From an uncultured Gammaproteobacteria bacterium (GTDB taxonomy: Bacteria; Pseudomonadota; Gammaproteobacteria; Pseudomonadales; Pseudohongiellaceae), in assembly GCA_913060975.1 (NCBI GenBank), contig CAJXVC010000007.1:169435-233434 (forward strand): DNA of 64,000 nt, read 5' to 3'. A program made the position numbers and the translations under genes. Shown here piece after piece: positions 59,780 through 64,000 of this stretch (position 1 is its first letter; the number at the start of each line of letters is the position of its first letter). The notes beneath the pieces are model-generated. The model was given only the letters and a program-made list of their open reading frames with translations, was not told where the DNA came from and did not search any database.

Positions 59780-60640
59780 GTGAGTTTTCATTTAAAGGCC
59801 GGAGTTCGACAGTTAGACCTGTCTGCTCCGGTCTGTATGGGAATTCTCAACACCACTCCTGATTCCTTCTCTGATGGTTCGCAACTCGGCCAAGCTGATG
59901 CGGGCCATTTTCGTATTGATCTCGATAAAGTATTGCGGCGTGCTGAAACCATGCATGCTGAAGGTGCTGCTATTCTTGATGTGGGCGGTGAATCGACGCG
60001 GCCGGGAGCCGAGCCAGTGAGTACCGATGAAGAGCTGGCTCGTGTTATTCCGGTAATTGAGGTTTTACGCAAGAACCTTGATGTCTGCGTGTCGGTCGAT
60101 AGCAGTTCCCCGACAGTGATGACAGAGGCCATCAAAGCCGGAGCGGATATTGTCAATGATGTGCGGGCATTAACCAAGGAGGGGGCGCTGCAAGTCCTCG
60201 CTGACTCGCAGGCGGCGATTTGTTTAATGCATATGCAGGGTCAGCCGCAGACTATGCAGAAAGACTTCCAGTACGGTGATGTCCTGGCCGAAGTGCGTGA
60301 CTTTCTCAGCGCTCGGGTTGCAGTCTGTCGCGCTGCTGGCATTGCCCAGGACAGGCTGATTATTGACCCCGGATTCGGCTTCGGCAAATCTCCAGAACAC
60401 AATTTTCGTTTGCTTAAGCTGTTGCAAGATTTCACGACACTCGGGATGCCGATATTGGTAGGAATATCCCGCAAATCCATGATTGGTGCAGCCACTGGTC
60501 GACCTGTTGATGAACGTGTTACGGGTAGTGTTGCGGCGGCGACCTTGGCCTTGGCCAATGGGGCCAGCATTATTCGCAGCCATGACGTGGCTGCCACCAT
60601 GGATGCAATTAGAGTACACTGCGCTTATAAGAACGCTTAA
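59780..60640 (+). CDS. folP: Dihydropteroate synthase FolP
   Basis: Condenses p-aminobenzoate with hydroxymethyl-dihydropterin pyrophosphate; target of sulfonamides. Starts GTG (MSFHLKAGVRQLDLSAPVC). The two family signatures are MGILNTTPDSFSDGSQLG and ILDVGGESTRPGAEPVS; IDPGFGFGKSPEHN and VGISRKSMIGAATGRPV complete the pterin and pABA sites. 286 aa, 42 nt after ftsH and 16 nt before glmM, so a single operon is likely. Confidence 0.96.
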   Translation: MSFHLKAGVRQLDLSAPVCMGILNTTPDSFSDGSQLGQADAGHFRIDLDKVLRRAETMHAEGAAILDVGGESTRPGAEPVSTDEELARVIPVIEVLRKNLDVCVSVDSSSPTVMTEAIKAGADIVNDVRALTKEGALQVLADSQAAICLMHMQGQPQTMQKDFQYGDVLAEVRDFLSARVAVCRAAGIAQDRLIIDPGFGFGKSPEHNFRLLKLLQDFTTLGMPILVGISRKSMIGAATGRPVDERVTGSVAAATLALANGASIIRSHDVAATMDAIRVHCAYKNA

Positions 60641-60655
60641 GCAGGACAAGGATCA

Positions 60656-62032
60656 ATGCAGGTAAAAGAAAAACAGTACTTCGGTACGGACGGTATTCGT
60701 GGCCGTGTTGGCGAGGCGCCAATTACTCCAGATTTCATGCTTAAACTGGGCTGGGCTGCGGGCAAGGTTTTTGCTCAGCAGGGCAGTGGCCGTAACAAAA
60801 TCCTCATTGGTAAAGACACGCGAATTTCTGGTTATATGTTTGAGGCTGCTCTCGAAGCAGGTCTAACAGCGGCTGGTGTTGATATTAATCTCACAGGTCC
60901 TATGCCAACGCCGGCCGTGGCCTACCTCACTCGAACTCTTCGCGCTCAGGCTGGCATCGTGATCAGCGCATCACATAATTCATTTGAAGATAATGGCATC
61001 AAGTTTTTTTCCAGCGACGGAACAAAACTGCCAGACGAAATTGAACTGGCAATCGAAGAGCAATTGCAAAAAAGAGTGTCAACTGTCCCCTCCGATGCGT
61101 TAGGCAAGGCGTCGCGTATTACTGATGCCGCAGGACGATATATAGAATTCTGTAAGAGCACGGTGGGTTCCAACCTGCGTCTGAACGGGTTGAAGCTGGT
61201 TGTCGATTGCGCCCATGGTTCTACTTACCATATCGCGCCAGCGGTGTTTGAAGAGTTGGGTGCCAAAGTCAAAGCCATTGGCGTTAAACCGGATGGGCTA
61301 AATATCAATGCCGAATATGGCTCCACTTCTCCGCAAAAGTTGGCCGCTGCAGTATTAAAAGAAAAGGCTGATCTTGGCATTGCTTTCGATGGCGATGGTG
61401 ATCGTGTCGTCATGGTGGACGACAAAGGCAATGTTGTTGATGGTGATGAGATTCTCTATGTGATAACCCGGGACCATAGGCGTCGTAATATTGATTTCGG
61501 TGGCGTGGTTGGCACGCTAATGAGCAATCTCGGACTGGAGATCGCGCTGGATGATCTGGATGTACCCTTCACTCGGGCTAAAGTGGGTGACCGCTATGTC
61601 ATGTCCGAGCTGTTAGCCAGAGGATGGAAACTGGGCGGCGAATCCTCCGGGCATATTATTTGCCTCGACGCGACGACCACCGGTGATGGCATCGTCGCCG
61701 GCTTGCAGGCGATGTCTGCCATCGTGAGTAGTGATCAAACTCTGGGTGATCTGCTCAAGAAGATGCGCAAGTTCCCGCAGTCAATGATCAATGTACGCCT
61801 GGCCAAGCGCGGCGGCATCACTGGCAATACCGTTATCCAGAAAGCCGTGGCAGAAGTAGAAGCCAAGCTCGGCAAGAAAGGTCGGGTACTACTGCGTCCG
61901 TCTGGCACCGAACCGGTCGTGAGGGTGATGGTGGAGGGTGAAGATGAAGTGCAAGTAGCCGAATTGGCGGTGGAGCTTTCTGATCGGGTGCGGGCGGAAG
62001 TTGGTCAATCGCCAGCAGACGAGGTGGCTTGA
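60656..62032 (+). CDS. glmM: Phosphoglucosamine mutase GlmM
   Basis: Interconverts glucosamine-6- and -1-phosphate for UDP-GlcNAc synthesis. 458-aa protein with [30 protein letters not shown] N-terminus, phosphoserine Ser106 in the loop [12 protein letters not shown] (E. coli has ASHNPFYDNG), the magnesium loop [13 protein letters not shown] and the phosphate-binding [15 protein letters not shown]. Standard place after folP. Confidence 0.96.
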   Translation: MQVKEKQYFGTDGIRGRVGEAPITPDFMLKLGWAAGKVFAQQGSGRNKILIGKDTRISGYMFEAALEAGLTAAGVDINLTGPMPTPAVAYLTRTLRAQAGIVISASHNSFEDNGIKFFSSDGTKLPDEIELAIEEQLQKRVSTVPSDALGKASRITDAAGRYIEFCKSTVGSNLRLNGLKLVVDCAHGSTYHIAPAVFEELGAKVKAIGVKPDGLNINAEYGSTSPQKLAAAVLKEKADLGIAFDGDGDRVVMVDDKGNVVDGDEILYVITRDHRRRNIDFGGVVGTLMSNLGLEIALDDLDVPFTRAKVGDRYVMSELLARGWKLGGESSGHIICLDATTTGDGIVAGLQAMSAIVSSDQTLGDLLKKMRKFPQSMINVRLAKRGGITGNTVIQKAVAEVEAKLGKKGRVLLRPSGTEPVVRVMVEGEDEVQVAELAVELSDRVRAEVGQSPADEVA

Positions 62033-62140
62033 ATTGGCACAGGAATTATTGCATCAACAGGGCAACTTGGTTAGTATTGGCGCCCGTTTTGGCCGGCCGA
62101 TTGATGGCCTGCTCTCAGGAAGTACCGGGATTTACTGAAC

Positions 62141-62896
62141 ATGCGTTCCCGTCTCGTTGTCGGCAATTGGAAGATGCACGGTTCTATTGAGTCCGTGACC
62201 AGTCTGCTGGCTGAATTGCAGGCCGCCACAAGCGAATTCCCGAAAGGATCCGAAGTTGGTGTCTGTCCGACCTTTGTGCATTTGCCGATGGTTCGTGAAC
62301 AGCTTGCCAGCAGTGCTATCAGGATTGGTGCTCAGAATGCCAATGCTCAGGAGCAGGGTGCCTTTACCGGTGAAGTGTCGGCTCAGATGTTGGCAGAGTT
62401 TGGCGTTCACTATGTGCTGGTCGGGCATTCAGAACGACGGCAGTTATTTGCTGAAAGCGATGCCACAGTAGCCGAGAAATTTCTGGCTGTGCAAGCCAGT
62501 GGAATGACCCCCATTCTTTGTCTGGGTGAGACTCTTGAGCAACGAGAGCGGGGTGAAACAGATACGGTTGTGTTGGCGCAGCTGGATGCAGTCATCCGGG
62601 TCAGCGGCATCGCGGCGTTTGCCAAAGCAGTTGTGGCCTATGAGCCAATCTGGGCAATCGGAACCGGACGAACTGCCTCGCCAGAACAGGCTCAGGCGGT
62701 ACACAAAAGCTTGCGGCAGCACGTGGCTGCACAAGACGAAGAGATAGCTGCCGGCTTGCGCCTGCTTTATGGTGGCAGTGTAAAGGCTGCCAATGCTGCC
62801 GAGTTATTTGCCCAGCCGGATATTGATGGTGGGTTGGTAGGCGGCGCATCACTGCAAGCCAATGAATTTATAGCAATTTGTAGAACTGCGGATTAA
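62141..62896 (+). CDS. tpiA: Triosephosphate isomerase TpiA
   Basis: Glycolytic isomerase of DHAP and glyceraldehyde-3-phosphate. 251 aa; the TIM-barrel catalytic residues are visible: Asn and Lys in VVGNWKMHGS, His in VLVGHSERRQLF, Glu in VAYEPIWAIGTGRTASPEQA, and the phosphate loop LLYGGSVKAANAAEL. 108 nt after glmM and 5 nt before secG. Confidence 0.97.
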   Translation: MRSRLVVGNWKMHGSIESVTSLLAELQAATSEFPKGSEVGVCPTFVHLPMVREQLASSAIRIGAQNANAQEQGAFTGEVSAQMLAEFGVHYVLVGHSERRQLFAESDATVAEKFLAVQASGMTPILCLGETLEQRERGETDTVVLAQLDAVIRVSGIAAFAKAVVAYEPIWAIGTGRTASPEQAQAVHKSLRQHVAAQDEEIAAGLRLLYGGSVKAANAAELFAQPDIDGGLVGGASLQANEFIAICRTAD

Positions 62897-62901
62897 AAAT
62901 C

Positions 62902-63291
62902 ATGCAAACCCTGATAGTAGTCGTACACGTCATTGTAGCCATCGCGATTGTTGGCCTGGTGCTCTTGCAGCAAGGCAAAGGTGCCGATGCAGGCGCTTCA
63001 TTTGGCGCTGGCTCGTCGCAAACAGTATTTGGCTCCTCGGGTAGCGGTAATTTCCTGGTCAAGGCCACGACAATTGCGGCCACCATCTTTTTCGTGACCA
63101 GCCTGTCGCTCGCGATCTTCGCGCGCAATCAGTCGGGTGTGTCGCCGGCCTCAGCATCGCCTGTGGTGAATGAGCAAATTTTGCAAGAATCAGCCAATAG
63201 TGCCGCCGACGTGCCGCAGCTTGATGAGCCGGATACAGCAGACAGCTCAACTGGCGCCGATGTGCCGAGTTTGCCGGACAGCGATAACTAG
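62902..63291 (+). CDS. secG: Protein-export membrane protein SecG
   Basis: Accessory subunit of the SecYEG translocon. The 129-aa protein has two membrane helices (about 2-20 and 52-75) around the conserved cytoplasmic loop LLQQGKGADAGASFGAGSSQTVFGS, and an acidic Ser/Asp/Pro-rich C-terminal tail typical of gammaproteobacterial SecG. It is followed by tRNA genes, the E. coli/Pseudomonas order secG-leuU-metY. Confidence 0.95.
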   Translation: MQTLIVVVHVIVAIAIVGLVLLQQGKGADAGASFGAGSSQTVFGSSGSGNFLVKATTIAATIFFVTSLSLAIFARNQSGVSPASASPVVNEQILQESANSAADVPQLDEPDTADSSTGADVPSLPDSDN

Positions 63292-63342
63292 GATGTTGTG
63301 CGCCTCCCTCAAAGGCGTGTAGAAAACATCTGCAAACAGAAA

Positions 63343-63493
63343 GAACATGCCGAAGTGGTGGAATTGGTAGACACGCTATCTTGATGATAACGCCCAGACA
63401 GAAGCGCCTCGCAGCACGTCTACCTAGTAATAGAACAAGTCTCTGATGAGATTTAAAGCGAAGGGTCGAAACTATATGGCCCGCGCTTAGCAC
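63343..63493 (+). repeat. tRNA-Leu half-repeat unit 1
   Basis: This 151-bp unit starts GAACAT and then, at 63349-63384, is identical to the first 36 nt of the intact tRNA-Leu(GAG) (acceptor 5' strand, D-arm, 5' side of the anticodon arm). It then departs from tRNA sequence. The rest is conserved with unit 2: GCGCCTCGCAG, GTCTACC (63418-63424), hairpin AAGTCTC-TGAT-GAGATTT (63437-63454) and GGGTC/GGCCC (63463-63482). There is no T-arm, no 3' acceptor strand and no CCA, so it cannot be a working tRNA. Confidence 0.9.
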
Positions 63494-63646
63494 GAACATG
63501 CCGAAGTGGTGGAATTGGTAGACACGCTATCTTGATGGGATCACACCCAGAAAGCAGCGCCTCGCAGTACGTCTACCTCGATTGAGAACAAGTCTCTGAT
63601 GAGATTTATAACAAAGGGTCACAACCAAGCGACCCGCACGTTAAAG
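63494..63646 (+). repeat. tRNA-Leu half-repeat unit 2
   Basis: Second tandem unit, 153 bp. The tRNA-identical part is 63500-63535, followed by a diverged stretch and the same conserved blocks: GTCTACC at 63571-63577, hairpin AAGTCTC-TGAT-GAGATTT at 63590-63607 and GGGTC/GACCC at 63616-63635. It ends where GAACAT introduces the intact tRNA gene, so the array is unit-unit-tRNA. Confidence 0.9.
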
Positions 63647-63652
63647 GAACAT

Positions 63653-63738
63653 GCCGAAGTGGTGGAATTGGTAGACACGCTATCTTGAGGGGGTAGTGAG
63701 CCTAGCTCGTGCCGGTTCAAGTCCGGCCTTCGGCACCA
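63653..63738 (+). tRNA. leuU: tRNA-Leu (anticodon GAG)
   Basis: Complete class II tRNA of 86 nt with encoded CCA. Acceptor stem GCCGAAG/CTTCGGC pairs perfectly; D-arm GGTGGAATTGGTAGACAC; anticodon arm CTATC-TTGAGGG-GGTAG gives anticodon GAG; long variable arm TGAGCCTAGCTCG; T-arm GCCGGTTCAAGTCCGGC. Discriminator A73 as for leucine tRNAs. It corresponds to E. coli leuU downstream of secG. Confidence 0.96.
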
Positions 63739-63750
63739 AATTCAATTATT

Positions 63751-63825
63751 CGTGCGTCTCGCACGGCAAAATAGCCTCGAGAGGCCCTCGGCGGCCTCTA
63801 TTTCGCTCTTTATTGCGTGCAGACC
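63751..63825 (+). terminator. Hairpins downstream of tRNA-Leu
   Basis: A tight stem CGTGCG-TCT-CGCACG (63751-63765) is followed by a second stem, GAGGCC/GGCCTC, nested in AAATAG/CTATTT, leading into TTTCGCTCTTTATT. Together they are a plausible processing/termination region separating tRNA-Leu from the metY promoter. Confidence 0.6.
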
Positions 63826-63835
63826 GCGTATCCTC

Positions 63836-63865
63836 TTGACCTCAGGCCATCGTCCTCCTTATAAT
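63836..63865 (+). promoter_or_regulatory. Strong sigma-70 promoter of metY (nusA operon)
   Basis: TTGACC, an 18-nt spacer and a perfect TATAAT. The discriminator GCGTCCC is G/C-rich, as for stringently controlled stable-RNA promoters. In related genomes metY is followed by rimP and nusA, which would lie outside this window. Confidence 0.8.
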
Positions 63866-63870
63866 GCGTC

Positions 63871-63932
63871 CCCCTTGTGAAGATGGCGTCGGATTTATTG
63901 GTCCGACAATAAAGCCATTTATTTTCAAGGGG
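63871..63932 (+). promoter_or_regulatory. Nested stem-loop leader before tRNA-fMet
   Basis: Three stacked stems: CCCCTTG/CAAGGGG (63871-63877 with 63926-63932), ATGGC/GCCAT (63883-63887 with 63914-63918) and GTCGGA/TCCGAC (63888-63893 with 63902-63907). The predicted start site falls at the first stem, so the transcript's 5' end would be base-paired. Confidence 0.65.
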
Positions 63933-63947
63933 TTAGATAGGATTAGT

Positions 63948-64000
<53 letters not shown>

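Noticed and set aside
63347..63370. Mini-ORF ATG-CCG-AAG-TGG-TGG-AAT-TGG-TAG (three Trp codons) at the start of each tRNA-Leu copy
   Set aside because: The codons are a by-product of the conserved tRNA D-arm sequence; copies 1 and 2 have no ribosome site and copy 3 has it too close to the ATG.
63443..63471. CTGATGAG followed by CGAAAC in half-tRNA unit 1, resembling a hammerhead ribozyme core
   Set aside because: Unit 2 keeps CTGATGAG but has ACAA where the GAAA should be, and the CTGATGAG bases lie in a conserved AAGTCTC-TGAT-GAGATTT hairpin. No matching stems I and III with a cleavage triplet are found.
63349..63652. Group I intron in a tRNA-Leu gene
   Set aside because: The spacers of about 115 bp are too short for a group I core, and no 3' tRNA half follows either upstream copy.

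Overview
The window reads as a chromosomal segment of a Gammaproteobacterium, most likely marine and related to the Pseudomonadales/Cellvibrionales. The evidence is gene order: pilMNOPQ-aroK-aroB-(SPOR protein), divergent glnA/thiI-typA, and dapB-carA-carB-greA-(yhbY)-rlmE-ftsH-folP-glmM-tpiA-secG-tRNA-Leu(GAG)-tRNA-fMet all follow the Pseudomonas-like arrangement. There is no sign of a phage, transposase, CRISPR array or plasmid functions. The genus cannot be fixed from the sequence alone.

Layout. 1-8774: the 3' part of a giant secreted MshQ-like adhesin (DUF6701 C-terminus, Ig-like repeats), open at the window's left edge. 9042-13320: a nitrogen-control locus on the minus strand, glnA-ntrB-ntrC, in which the glutamine synthetase is the short eukaryotic-like GSII form. 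Two sigma-54 promoters with upstream NtrC dyads can be read there. 13418-18557: thiI, typA, pip, dtd on the plus strand. 18563-29682: a long minus-strand run of housekeeping genes (tatABC, hisIE, ubiEJB, a DUF971 gene, hslVU, an FtsN-like SPOR gene, priA). 29994-30647: chorismate mutase and rpmE. 30864-33239: mrcA, divergent from pilMNOPQ (33887-39084), then aroKB, an ATPase/SPOR DamX-like gene, hemE and folK. 44119-50271: a more variable stretch with a small outer-membrane barrel resembling the C-terminal part of a TonB-dependent receptor, comF, a DmdC-like acyl-CoA dehydrogenase, and an ECF sigma factor with a DUF3379 putative anti-sigma protein. 50532-63291: the dapB-to-secG block. 63343-64000: tRNA-Leu(GAG), preceded by two tandem repeats containing its 5' half, then the start of tRNA-fMet.

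How the parts work together. NtrB/NtrC would control both GSII and themselves through the sigma-54 sites. PilMNOP form the inner-membrane alignment complex of type IV pili and PilQ the outer-membrane pore; PBP1a lies divergent to them, as in other gammaproteobacteria. TatABC sits with ubiquinone and histidine genes. FtsH, RlmE, FolP, GlmM, TpiA and SecG form the usual co-oriented growth cluster.

The most unusual signal is at the right end. Two tandem units of about 151 and 153 bp each begin with the first 36 nt of tRNA-Leu(GAG) and continue with a conserved, foldable segment that includes a perfect complement of the tRNA D-arm strand. They stand directly upstream of the intact tRNA gene. Other points worth a second look are the GSII replacement at the glnA locus, a terminator-type leader before carAB, a nested hairpin at the predicted 5' end of the metY transcript, palindromes before pip, and the solitary mini-barrel.
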